A program made the position numbers and the translations under genes. Positions 46,434 through 53,944 of a stretch of DNA of 64,000 bases are shown here, one piece after another. Each line of letters begins with the position of its first letter. Within the stretch, counting starts at the first letter, position 1. Origin of the DNA: Manganibacter manganicus (lineage in GTDB: Bacteria; Pseudomonadota; Alphaproteobacteria; Rhizobiales; Rhizobiaceae); contig NZ_MDET01000001.1 of NCBI RefSeq assembly GCF_002075885.1, positions 380,793-444,792 of the forward strand, read 5' to 3'. The notes under the pieces were generated by a model that did no database searches, had not been told where the DNA came from, and saw only the letters and a list, made by a program, of their open reading frames with translations.

Positions 46434-47298
46434 TGCCGCCATTGCCGGCGTTCCGGCGTCCCGGCCGCGCCTCGACAGTTTTTGGGTCGTGCCGCCTTTG
46501 CTGATCCTGGCCGCGCTGTTCTTCTATCCGCTGAGCCTGATCGTACGCGAGGCGCTTGGCGGCAACGAAGCCTTCACGCTTTCCCATTTCAGCGAGGTTT
46601 TATCCTCGCGACGGTTTCTTGACGGGCTCTACAACACCATCATCATTGCGACCTGTGCCACCGCCGGCTGCATCGTGCTGGGCTTCGTCCTGTCGCTGGT
46701 CATAGCCTTTGTACCGTTTCGTGGCGCGAAATCCGTGGCACGGCTGATCGACACCTTTATCGCCCTGCCGACATTTCTTGTCACGCTTGCCTTCACCTTT
46801 ATCTATGGCTCCGCCGGCCTCCTCAACGTGTCGTTGATCCGCCTGTTCGGCTTTGACTTGCCGCCGGTGGATTTCCTTTACTCCCAATGGGGCGTGATCC
46901 TGGCCGAAACCACGGTCTACACACCCTTCGTGATGCGCCCGCTTCTGGCAACCTTTTCCCAGATCGATCAGGCACAGATCGAGGTGGCCTCCAGCCTTGG
47001 AGCGAAACCGTTGCGTATCATCCGCCAGATCATTCTGCCTGCGGCGCTGCCGGCCCTCGTTGCCGGCGGAAGCCTGTGCTTGCTGCTTACCGTCAACGAA
47101 TTCGGCATCGTCCTGTTTATCGGCGCCAAGGATGTGATTACTTTGCCGATGCTGATCTACAGCAAAGCGATCCAGGAGTTCGACTACACGACAGCTTGCG
47201 TCATCGCCGTCGTCAATGTCGCGCTGTCGCTCAGTCTTTATACGCTTTATCGGCTCATCATCGCGCATTTTGGAGGCAATCGTGCTGGTGTGGTCTAA
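46426..47298 (+). CDS. phnU: 2-aminoethylphosphonate importer permease 1
   Basis: A 290-residue permease with about six helices and the binding-protein-dependent transport signature (EAA loop) EVASSLGAKPLRIIRQIILPAALPALVAGG. The start overlaps phnT by 8 bp and the end overlaps phnV. It forms the channel with PhnV. Confidence 0.88.
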   Translation: MADAAIAGVPASRPRLDSFWVVPPLLILAALFFYPLSLIVREALGGNEAFTLSHFSEVLSSRRFLDGLYNTIIIATCATAGCIVLGFVLSLVIAFVPFRGAKSVARLIDTFIALPTFLVTLAFTFIYGSAGLLNVSLIRLFGFDLPPVDFLYSQWGVILAETTVYTPFVMRPLLATFSQIDQAQIEVASSLGAKPLRIIRQIILPAALPALVAGGSLCLLLTVNEFGIVLFIGAKDVITLPMLIYSKAIQEFDYTTACVIAVVNVALSLSLYTLYRLIIAHFGGNRAGVV

Positions 47299-48079
47299 AT
47301 CCGGCCGTGTGTTGACATGGCTGCTGGCGATCCCGCTGTTCGTCATCATTTATGGCCTGCCGATCGGTGTGATCGCACTGGCCAGCGTCAGCGGCCAGTG
47401 GAACGATGTGCTGCCGAGCCATTTTACGCTCGAGCATTATGCAGACGCCTTCCGCGCGGCCTCATTCGATAGTTTGAAGGCCAGCCTCGTGACTGGTGTG
47501 TTGGCCAGCGCGGCAGCCCTGGTGAGCGGAACCTGGGCAGCGCTCGCCTTGCGCCGCATACAGCCCGTGCCAAAGCGAATTCTCGATCTTTGCTTCTTCA
47601 TTCCGAGTGCGGTGCCGTCGGTTTCCATCGGTCTCAGCCTGCTGGTCGCCTTCAGTCAGCCGCCGGTCCTGCTCAACGGCACGCGGCTCATCGTGATGAT
47701 CGCACATTTCGTGCTGATCTCGGCCTTCACTTATGGAAATGTTGCGGCAGGACTGGCGCGAATACCGTCGGATTGCGAACAGGTGGCCGAAAGCCTCGGC
47801 GCGCGGCCCTTCTATCGGCTGCGGCGTGTGACGCTACCGTTGCTCCTACCTTATCTGATCGCCGCCTTCAGTCTGAGCTTCGCGCTGTCCATGGGCGAAC
47901 TTGGCGCCACGGTGATGATCTACCCACCCGGCTGGATGACATTGCCGGTCAGCATCTTTGCTCTTTCGGATCGTGGCGCGATCTTCGATGCGGCAACGCT
48001 GACGATGATCCTCGGCATGGCGACCATGCTGGTGCTCATCGGTCTCTCCCGCATTTCGAGCAAGGCCACGGTGCGCTGA
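47282..48079 (+). CDS. phnV: 2-aminoethylphosphonate importer permease 2
   Basis: A 265-residue permease with six helices and the EAA loop QVAESLGARPFYRLRRVTLPLLLPYLIA. The GTG start at 47282 is chosen for its GGAGG 5 nt upstream; a longer frame from 47216 would overlap phnU by over 80 bp. It overlaps phnU by 17 bp and closes the transport operon. Confidence 0.86.
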   Translation: MLVWSKSGRVLTWLLAIPLFVIIYGLPIGVIALASVSGQWNDVLPSHFTLEHYADAFRAASFDSLKASLVTGVLASAAALVSGTWAALALRRIQPVPKRILDLCFFIPSAVPSVSIGLSLLVAFSQPPVLLNGTRLIVMIAHFVLISAFTYGNVAAGLARIPSDCEQVAESLGARPFYRLRRVTLPLLLPYLIAAFSLSFALSMGELGATVMIYPPGWMTLPVSIFALSDRGAIFDAATLTMILGMATMLVLIGLSRISSKATVR

Positions 48080-48118
48080 ACTCTCCAGCACTGAGGCAGT
48101 TGTCTGCGCGGAGCGGCT

Positions 48119-48289
48119 TCAAGTCAGCGTGGCGAACTGGATGACGAAACCCAGTACGACCAGGCCGACAATACCAGCAATAAAGATGAGGCGGCGGGTG
48201 CGCGTGTTCAAAATGATTTCGCCTTGGCGTGCCTCTTCGCCGATTAATGTCGGCCGCTGTCTGGTGTCTTCGGATTTTTCCATTTTCAT
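48119..48289 (-). CDS. small single-span membrane protein (56 aa)
   Basis: A 56-residue protein: a charged N-terminal half (KMEKSEDTRQRPTLIGEEAR) and one membrane helix (LIFIAGIVGLVVLGFVIQFA) at the end. GGCGGAG stands about 2-5 nt before the ATG. The length and clear anchor suggest a real gene, convergent with phnV. The function is unknown. Confidence 0.6.
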   Translation of the reverse strand: MKMEKSEDTRQRPTLIGEEARQGEIILNTRTRRLIFIAGIVGLVVLGFVIQFATLT

Positions 48290-48429
48290 ATCTCCGCCTC
48301 GCCTCCGCTGCATGGGGGAGCATTGGCGTCTCGCTGCGGCAATGATGGGGTCTGCTGCTGGTTGATGCTCCGCAGCTTGCCAAGCGGGCCTCGGATGAGC
48401 GCTCGTGTGCATCCAAGATTGCCTTACAG

Positions 48430-49050
48430 ATGAAAATGCTTTCGTGGCCCGAACGTTCCGGTAGGGTGCGCGCGGGTGAAAGAGCACATCGGGAGCAGGG
48501 CGTGCCGACTGACGATTTCTTCGCGCGACCCGCGCCGATGGTTGCGTGCGATCTGCTGAACGCCCGTCTTCTGGTCGGGGGAGTGGGTGGGCTGATCGTC
48601 GAAACGGAGGCCTATGAGCCCGACGATCCTGCGTCGCATAGTTTTCGAGGTGAGACAAAGCGAAACCGGGCAATGTTCGGGCCGCCGGGCCATGCTTATG
48701 TCTATCGCTCATACGGTATCCACTGGTGCCTGAATTTCGTCTGCCGCTCCGGCAGCGCCGTGTTGATCAGGGCGATCGAACCGCAGGTCGGATTGGAGGC
48801 GATGCGGGCACGGCGGCAAACGGACAAGGTTCAGCTTTTATGTTCAGGGCCGGGCCGATTGTGCCAGGCGCTTGCTGTTGACGGGACGATGGATGGGCTT
48901 GCGCTTGACCGCTCTCCGTTCGACGTCATTCCTGCATCCGGTCTGCCGGTGGTCGTGGTAGGGCAACGCATCGGTATCACGCGGGCTGTCGATAAGCCCT
49001 GGCGCTTCGGCGTTGCCGGTTCGCCTTTCGTCAGCCGCAGGTTTACGTAG
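48430..49050 (+). CDS. DNA-3-methyladenine glycosylase (AAG/MPG family)
   Basis: Up to 206 residues of the AAG fold. Conserved segments are the start DDFFARPAPMVACDLLNARL, the catalytic VETEAYEPDDPASHSFRGETKRN, MFGPPGHAYVYRSYGIHWCLNFVC, RAIEPQ and GPGRLCQALAVDGTMDG. It removes alkylated and deaminated purines in base-excision repair. The start is uncertain: a GTG at 48502 with GGGAG upstream would give 182 residues, close to the family length. It is the last complete chromosomal gene before the island. Confidence 0.9.
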   Translation: MKMLSWPERSGRVRAGERAHREQGVPTDDFFARPAPMVACDLLNARLLVGGVGGLIVETEAYEPDDPASHSFRGETKRNRAMFGPPGHAYVYRSYGIHWCLNFVCRSGSAVLIRAIEPQVGLEAMRARRQTDKVQLLCSGPGRLCQALAVDGTMDGLALDRSPFDVIPASGLPVVVVGQRIGITRAVDKPWRFGVAGSPFVSRRFT

Positions 49051-49111
49051 CCGAAGACGGCCACCCTTGCCGCCTCCCGGTGCCGGATGGTATTGGCGCA
49101 GCGTGGATCAA

Positions 49112-49189
49112 ATGAAGCAAAACAGAGCCGGACCGCTGGACGCGCGGTTTGCAATCGCACCCATGATGGATTGGACGGACAAGGGTTGA
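49112..49189 (+). pseudogene. dusA: 5' stub of tRNA-dihydrouridine synthase A, cut by island insertion
   Basis: The frame MKQNRAGPLDARFAIAPMMDWTDKG followed by a stop is the N terminus of DusA, whose next residues should continue the FMN-binding barrel (typically MMDWTDRHCR). The match ends within one or two codons of MMDWTD. dusA is a known target of a family of site-specific integrases that insert islands and prophages at its 5' end, usually leaving an intact dusA at the other end. The rest of dusA is not in this window. Confidence 0.8.
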
Positions 49190-49215
49190 ATTGGTGAGTT
49201 AAAACAAAAACATAG

Positions 49216-49420
49216 TTGCGCTTGTCGTGTACCAAGTACCAACAGAATTCTAGAGAGTTTCTGCTGGAGTTCAGGCGTGACACGCTGCGCGATCTTCCCG
49301 ACTTCGAGGTGCTGGAGGATGCCGGGCTGCTGTCGAAAAAAACTGCTTGCGGGCGACATCCTGCCGGACTTCGCTGGGGTCCCCGGAGGACATCGGGGGT
49401 CGAGCCGGACGAATAGCTCT
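49216..49420 (+). pseudogene. frameshifted gene remnant, possibly ScpB-like
   Basis: The first frame reads DTLRDLPDFEVLEDAGLLSK. At a run of seven A it must shift to read KLLAGDILPDFAGV. The joined peptide recalls the C-terminal part of ScpB-like segregation proteins, which is a weak identification by eye. Its position directly after the island junction and the broken frame fit a decayed fragment. Confidence 0.35.
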
Positions 49421-49476
49421 GCGTTGGCCACCAGGGGCTCGCTCGTATTGCGTTGCGGAGGTCCCGCGCCATGCCG

Positions 49477-50883
49477 CTATGTGGGCTTCGCCGACAGGAG
49501 CTCGCGCAGGGATCTCAGCTTCGCTAACAGCTCGTCGAACGTGATGACGGACAGACCGGACATACTGTTGCGATACAGCTCGAAGGAACGCTTTCGCTCG
49601 GTATGAGGGATCATACCCGCCAACAGCACGCCCTTGATGCCGTGGGCCTCCAGCTGATGCTGAGGGTTAAGCGCCTTAATCCGGTAGATATCGCTGCGCA
49701 GTTTGTCGATCTGATCCAGGGTCTGTACGACGGCACCCACCAGCTCGGGGGAGGGCGCCAAGACTCCGCCGCGGTACTGCTTCCGGCTGACCAGTTCCAT
49801 GCCGGGCGTTTTAATCTCCAAAATTGCAATACTGTCGGTTAGCTGGTTGGTGAACAGGAAATCGGCGATCTTCTCGCCTGACCCGTCGAGGATCTTGCCA
49901 CCGACATGGGCCTGCCCCTGCAGCAAAAGCACCGGCACGTTGAATGCCATGTCCAGGATAAACGGGTTGGCCTCGAACAGCTTCTGCCACTGCAACTCGG
50001 TGGCCTTCGCGGCGAACTGCGTTTCCATATGGACTATAAGCTCATCGAGGGACGCAAGTTCTATCTCGTCATGAAGTTTTACGAGTCCGGCGCGGTGGGT
50101 TTTGATCGATTTGCGAACCGTTGCGCCGGCAAGCCCGACGACAGCCGCACGGTCCTTTTCTGAGAGGCGAGCGTCTACAATTGTCTCGCCAATCACTTCC
50201 GCCAGATCATCGGGTGCGCGCTCGAACAGCTTCAGCGGAAACTTTTCCCGGTCGAGATTGGTGAGCAGGTTGGTGTACGCGGCCTGGTGCTTCTTCTTAC
50301 GGGATGAGGCCCGGGCCCTATCGTCGAATCGGTTGGCATTCCGGCGTAGCGCGTCAAACAGAGTGTAGCCCATCTCATAGATCGCGCCGTTGTCGGCGAC
50401 GGCGACATCGAGAGTCCGCTCATTGCTCAGGCGTAGCTTCTGGATGCCGTCGACCTTCGCGAGTGCGTGAACGACAAACAAGAGATTGCGATCGAGCCCA
50501 AGCCCGTAGTTCGGGTCCTTGGTGAAGCCCGAAGGCATCCCCTCCGCTAGAAACGCCTCGACATCCTCCAAAGTCTTGGGAACATCGTACTCATTGAAGA
50601 ACCCGCGCTCTTCCACCAGCTCGATCGACAGGATGGGAGCGTGTTTCGGTTCGAGGAAGCGCTCGGAGGTCGGCATCGTGTTGATCGGGAAGAGGGTGGT
50701 CGCGGTGTTCGCGGCATCGAAGCGCAAAAGCAGAACGCGGGTCGTTGGGTCCCCTTCACGGCCTGCGATCCTTAATCGGGTCGCTGAAGGTTGGAAAAGC
50801 ACCTCGACGAGGCCTGGTCCTCGTTCCTCGAGGGACAGGGTGCCTAGGTCGTCCTCTCCAAATCGTGGGCCGAACGTTGCCAT
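49477..50883 (-). CDS. Shedu-type (DUF4263) nuclease, SduA-like
   Basis: A 468-residue protein. The C-terminal half (about 290-465) is a DUF4263/Shedu nuclease domain: E304 and NPFIL in WQKLFEANPFILD, then D341 in EKIADFLFTNQL, E356 and K358 in AILEIKTPG, and Q387 in ELVGAVVQTLDQI. This gives the PD-(D/E)XK core D...ExK...Q. The N-terminal 280 residues look like a separate sensing region. Shedu proteins protect against phage. It starts 7 bp after the stop of the GHKL ATPase gene, so it is co-transcribed and probably works with it, which is unusual because Shedu is mostly single-gene. Confidence 0.82.
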   Translation of the reverse strand: MATFGPRFGEDDLGTLSLEERGPGLVEVLFQPSATRLRIAGREGDPTTRVLLLRFDAANTATTLFPINTMPTSERFLEPKHAPILSIELVEERGFFNEYDVPKTLEDVEAFLAEGMPSGFTKDPNYGLGLDRNLLFVVHALAKVDGIQKLRLSNERTLDVAVADNGAIYEMGYTLFDALRRNANRFDDRARASSRKKKHQAAYTNLLTNLDREKFPLKLFERAPDDLAEVIGETIVDARLSEKDRAAVVGLAGATVRKSIKTHRAGLVKLHDEIELASLDELIVHMETQFAAKATELQWQKLFEANPFILDMAFNVPVLLLQGQAHVGGKILDGSGEKIADFLFTNQLTDSIAILEIKTPGMELVSRKQYRGGVLAPSPELVGAVVQTLDQIDKLRSDIYRIKALNPQHQLEAHGIKGVLLAGMIPHTERKRSFELYRNSMSGLSVITFDELLAKLRSLRELLSAKPT

Positions 50884-50890
50884 GCCGATC

Positions 50891-52849
50891 CTAGGGGCGC
50901 GCCGAAGCGTCTGCAGCGGCTAGCAGGTCCGACTGTGGATCCAGCGGCGGCGTGACATAGGCGTCGCAATCAAGACCATGTTCCCTCAGGAACGGAGCCT
51001 CCTTGAGCTTCTCGCGAAGGCCGAGCATTCGCTTTTCCGCTCTGCGGATGAAAGTATTGTAGGTCATGGGAATGATGGTAACGCGCCCGTCCCACTCGGT
51101 TCGACTTCCGCCCTCGGCAGCATCGATCTTCGATCCGAGGATGTAGCAGGTCGTCACGGTCGCTTCGGTCAGAAGCCCCTTGCTCCTGAGCTCCTTCACA
51201 TACCGCCACGCCTGATCTTTCTGCTCGGACCCAAGGCCCACACCGGGTCTCTTGATCTCGGCCACGACCAAGCGGGACACGCCGTCCACCTCGTGTCCCA
51301 GGTCATGCGCGTCACGGCTGTACAGCCCAACGCTGCCGTCAGGGAGCATCACAAAATCGGGCCGCTGTCTGCTGCCGGTCTCATTCGATCCAAATATCTT
51401 ACGAATGACCTCCGTCATGCCTTTATTGCTCGTGAACTCGAGGCTCTCGAATTCGGGGCCGAATACCCACAGCGATCGCTCGAATAGCGGCTGCAGGTCG
51501 CCGACCTCGTCCATGGTCTCGTCGCGAAGCTTTTTATCCAGGTCTTCGATCAACTTCAGGCGCATCTGGATCTCATCAAGGGCGTCCTTGGCCAGCCTGA
51601 GGGTCCAGTCGTCGAGGAGTTCGTACAGAGCATCGAGATCGCCCGGCTGCAGCTCATTCAGTTTCCCGACCAGACTGAATTTCGAGGTGCTCAATTCGAG
51701 ATTGGCGAGGATGCCGGCGACCTTGCCGACCTCCTCCGTCGAGATTGAGGGGCAATTGTCGATCACCTCATCCACGAACTGATTCCAGCGCTCGCGCCCA
51801 ACGGGAGGCAGCTGGCGCACCGTTTTGACCAGGTGTTCCTTGACCGAATGTTTTGCCTCGCGGCGACGATCGGCAGAAAAGGTGGAAAGGTACTGCTTGA
51901 TCTGTGCATGGACTGCGGGCCGGGTCGCCTGCCATGTTGGGTCGGTGGGATGGAACCCACTCCAATCCGGCTGCACTGCATTCTCAAGGATATCTGCCGA
52001 GACGATGAACTGGAAACGCTTCGCTTCGGTGCTTCGCCCGTCGACAATACGTTCATGGTCGAACCCGACCCAGCCCGGGTTTCCGACCAGCCGCGAATTC
52101 ACGCGCCATGCGATGCCATGCTGCCTCGTGGTCCGATCGGCCTTCTGGCTATCGATCATGACGATCTGGACCATCCCGAAACCGGACACGTCGACGTTGA
52201 CCTTCCGGATGTTGCGCGTCGGAATGTCATCGAATGTGACCAAAGTCCCGTCGAGCGAGACCACGAAATTCGGGTCCGCGAGAAAGCGCGTTCCGATGAT
52301 CTCGCGGGCTGTGTCGGCATCCATGGAGGTGCCATCGGAGGCGGCCGCCGCTATCTCCGTGCCATGCCCCGGGACCTTGTCGCGTGAGCTGATCACCGTG
52401 ACGTCGAATGGCTGGGTCACACCGCGACGGACTTCGTAGACGGTTTCGATGCCGTCTCGCCAAGTGCGCACGGTGTAAGGATCGGAGAACTTGAAGGCCG
52501 CATGGCGGCCTTTACCGTTGCGGCCATACGGGTTTCGGGGAGGGGAGTCTGACAGATCCGCCGGCGGCGCCGACTTGGTGCCCTCGTCGGCAAGGCGATT
52601 GTAGTCAAGCGTCTTCCAACGCCTCTCGAACTGTTCGGGCGTCATCCCTTTGCCGTTGTCGGTGATGGAAAAGGGGATGTTCTCGCCGCGCTTCGGCCAA
52701 ACTATATCCACTTTAGTCGCATAGGCGTCCCAAGCATTCGCGACAAGTTCAACGATGGCCACTGCAGGATCGGAAATGATGGGCCCCGCATACTTGTCCA
52801 GGAATCGGTCATCGAACAGGACGCCCTGGTTTGGTACTTCTGTATCCAT
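50891..52849 (-). CDS. GHKL (MORC/Hsp90-like) ATPase with C-terminal PD-(D/E)XK-like domain
   Basis: A 652-residue fusion. The N-terminal GHKL ATPase domain has the N box VELVANAWDAYA (E34, N38, D41), G1 DNGKGM (D64) and G2 YGRNGKGRHAAFK (about 108-120). A middle transducer-like region and helices (about 330-455) follow. The C-terminal domain contains PLFERSLWVFGPEF, RPDFVML (D near 497) and VVAEIKRPGVGL (E and K near 528-530), a DUF4263-like nuclease core. AAGGAGGGG precedes the ATG. Bacterial MORC/MutL-like GHKL ATPases fused or linked to nucleases have been described in restriction contexts. The pairing with SduA suggests an ATP-gated two-nuclease defence module (inference). Confidence 0.82.
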   Translation of the reverse strand: MDTEVPNQGVLFDDRFLDKYAGPIISDPAVAIVELVANAWDAYATKVDIVWPKRGENIPFSITDNGKGMTPEQFERRWKTLDYNRLADEGTKSAPPADLSDSPPRNPYGRNGKGRHAAFKFSDPYTVRTWRDGIETVYEVRRGVTQPFDVTVISSRDKVPGHGTEIAAAASDGTSMDADTAREIIGTRFLADPNFVVSLDGTLVTFDDIPTRNIRKVNVDVSGFGMVQIVMIDSQKADRTTRQHGIAWRVNSRLVGNPGWVGFDHERIVDGRSTEAKRFQFIVSADILENAVQPDWSGFHPTDPTWQATRPAVHAQIKQYLSTFSADRRREAKHSVKEHLVKTVRQLPPVGRERWNQFVDEVIDNCPSISTEEVGKVAGILANLELSTSKFSLVGKLNELQPGDLDALYELLDDWTLRLAKDALDEIQMRLKLIEDLDKKLRDETMDEVGDLQPLFERSLWVFGPEFESLEFTSNKGMTEVIRKIFGSNETGSRQRPDFVMLPDGSVGLYSRDAHDLGHEVDGVSRLVVAEIKRPGVGLGSEQKDQAWRYVKELRSKGLLTEATVTTCYILGSKIDAAEGGSRTEWDGRVTIIPMTYNTFIRRAEKRMLGLREKLKEAPFLREHGLDCDAYVTPPLDPQSDLLAAADASARP

Positions 52850-53203
52850 GGTGTTGCCCCCTCCTTATATTACACAGGGATTTTCCGCTTGCGTCCACAG
52901 CTATGCGCTATGGCCCGGTTAGCTCCGGATCGCGTGCGTCGCGGCGGTTCCAAGCGTCGTACGAATTTGCTCCGTTCCCTTGTGACGACGCCACATGAAG
53001 GCACGGCCTTGATCCTTCCGGCGGGAAAGACATCCCGGCGCTATTGACGCGAGATTCCGGGGAATGGAATCCTGTAGAGACGCTGCCAGCGGCCGTGTCG
53101 ACTTGATGCTAGCAGTCGCGAAAACGCCGCCAGCCAGCTGAACTCGAACGGCTCCACGACACAGCTTGAACGAACCACAACGAGGCGCCGATCGGCCCCT
53201 TCT
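52850..53203. other. 354-bp gap in the defence block
   Basis: No supported gene on either strand. Next to the GHKL gene, a TGTAATATAA stretch (near 52870) and TGTGGAC upstream may form a minus-strand promoter, so GHKL-SduA can be a separate transcript from the helicase operon. The rest shows no clear repeat or RNA structure. Confidence 0.4.
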
Positions 53204-53680
53204 TTACTCCGGCCCCTGGAATCCGCGACGGCCAATCGCGGCGAGGATCTTCTCGTTGATAGCCCTTCTTTTTTGGAGTTGCGCAGCAGACAGGTTTCGC
53301 TTGGCCATAGTGTCCTGTGAGAATGTGTACTCCCAATCGTTGAGCTGACCGCGCTCGTGAAAAAAACTGATCGCATCGGCATTCAGGCTCTTGGTAATGT
53401 CCTTTCGGATACGTTTGATCGCGGTGAATACCAGATCCGATCTAAGGCCAAGGAAGCGCTTAACGCATTGATTGCCAACCTCGGTTCGACGCTTCGTCAC
53501 CCTGTTGTAAATCTCGCAGACTTCAACAATCGGAAAATGCCCGCAAATACAGGTCTCGGGCTCGTCCGCCTCGTGGATGCCTACAAGGCTCCACTCTTTC
53601 CGTGCGACCTCCCAGTCCGTCGCAAGGCTAAGGGCGAGAATACGGTCTTTTAGTTGTTTGAAATTATGGCCGTCGCCCAT
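53204..53680 (-). CDS. cysteine-containing hypothetical protein of the defence block
   Basis: A 158-residue protein with a putative zinc-binding set: C44, C46 (ETCICGHFPI), C55 (VCEIYNR) and C72 (EVGNQCVKRFLG). The remainder is helical and basic. I do not recognise a named family. It starts 12 bp after the stop of the zinc-ribbon gene, so it belongs to the helicase operon. A nucleic-acid-binding accessory role is a guess from the basic, cysteine-bearing core. Confidence 0.7.
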   Translation of the reverse strand: MGDGHNFKQLKDRILALSLATDWEVARKEWSLVGIHEADEPETCICGHFPIVEVCEIYNRVTKRRTEVGNQCVKRFLGLRSDLVFTAIKRIRKDITKSLNADAISFFHERGQLNDWEYTFSQDTMAKRNLSAAQLQKRRAINEKILAAIGRRGFQGPE

Positions 53681-53692
53681 AGATTTCCTCCA

Positions 53693-53944
53693 CTACAGAA
53701 CCCTCAGCTCCTCCAGATCACTCATAGTCTTGGCGATAATCTTCTCATAACATTCGTCGCAACAACGTTTCGAATCCGAAAACCCGGTGCCCAACTTCGG
53801 GATCTCAATGCATTTCGTGCCGGAGAGCAATGTATCCCCACAGCGGTAGCATTTGCCTTTGCGCAAGACATCGACCCTGCGCGGCCGCCCATTGGTACCG
53901 CCAATAAGCGATGGGGTCGGCCCCCTAGGTGTCTTCTTTGTCAT
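53693..53944 (-). CDS. small zinc-ribbon protein
   Basis: An 83-residue protein with CYRCGDTL (C32, C35) and RCCDECYEK (C61, C62, C65), a two-knuckle zinc ribbon, after a basic N terminus. The ATG at 53944 overlaps the helicase 3' end by 20 bp; an alternative start at 53977 overlaps more. The tight overlap indicates translational coupling with the helicase. The function is unknown; DNA or protein binding is likely for such ribbons. Confidence 0.68.
   Translation of the reverse strand: MTKKTPRGPTPSLIGGTNGRPRRVDVLRKGKCYRCGDTLLSGTKCIEIPKLGTGFSDSKRCCDECYEKIIAKTMSDLEELRVL

Noticed and set aside
53041..53382. 113-codon minus-strand frame in the defence block
   Set aside because: Ser/Arg-rich, overlaps the 158-aa gene in another frame, no ribosome site or motif.
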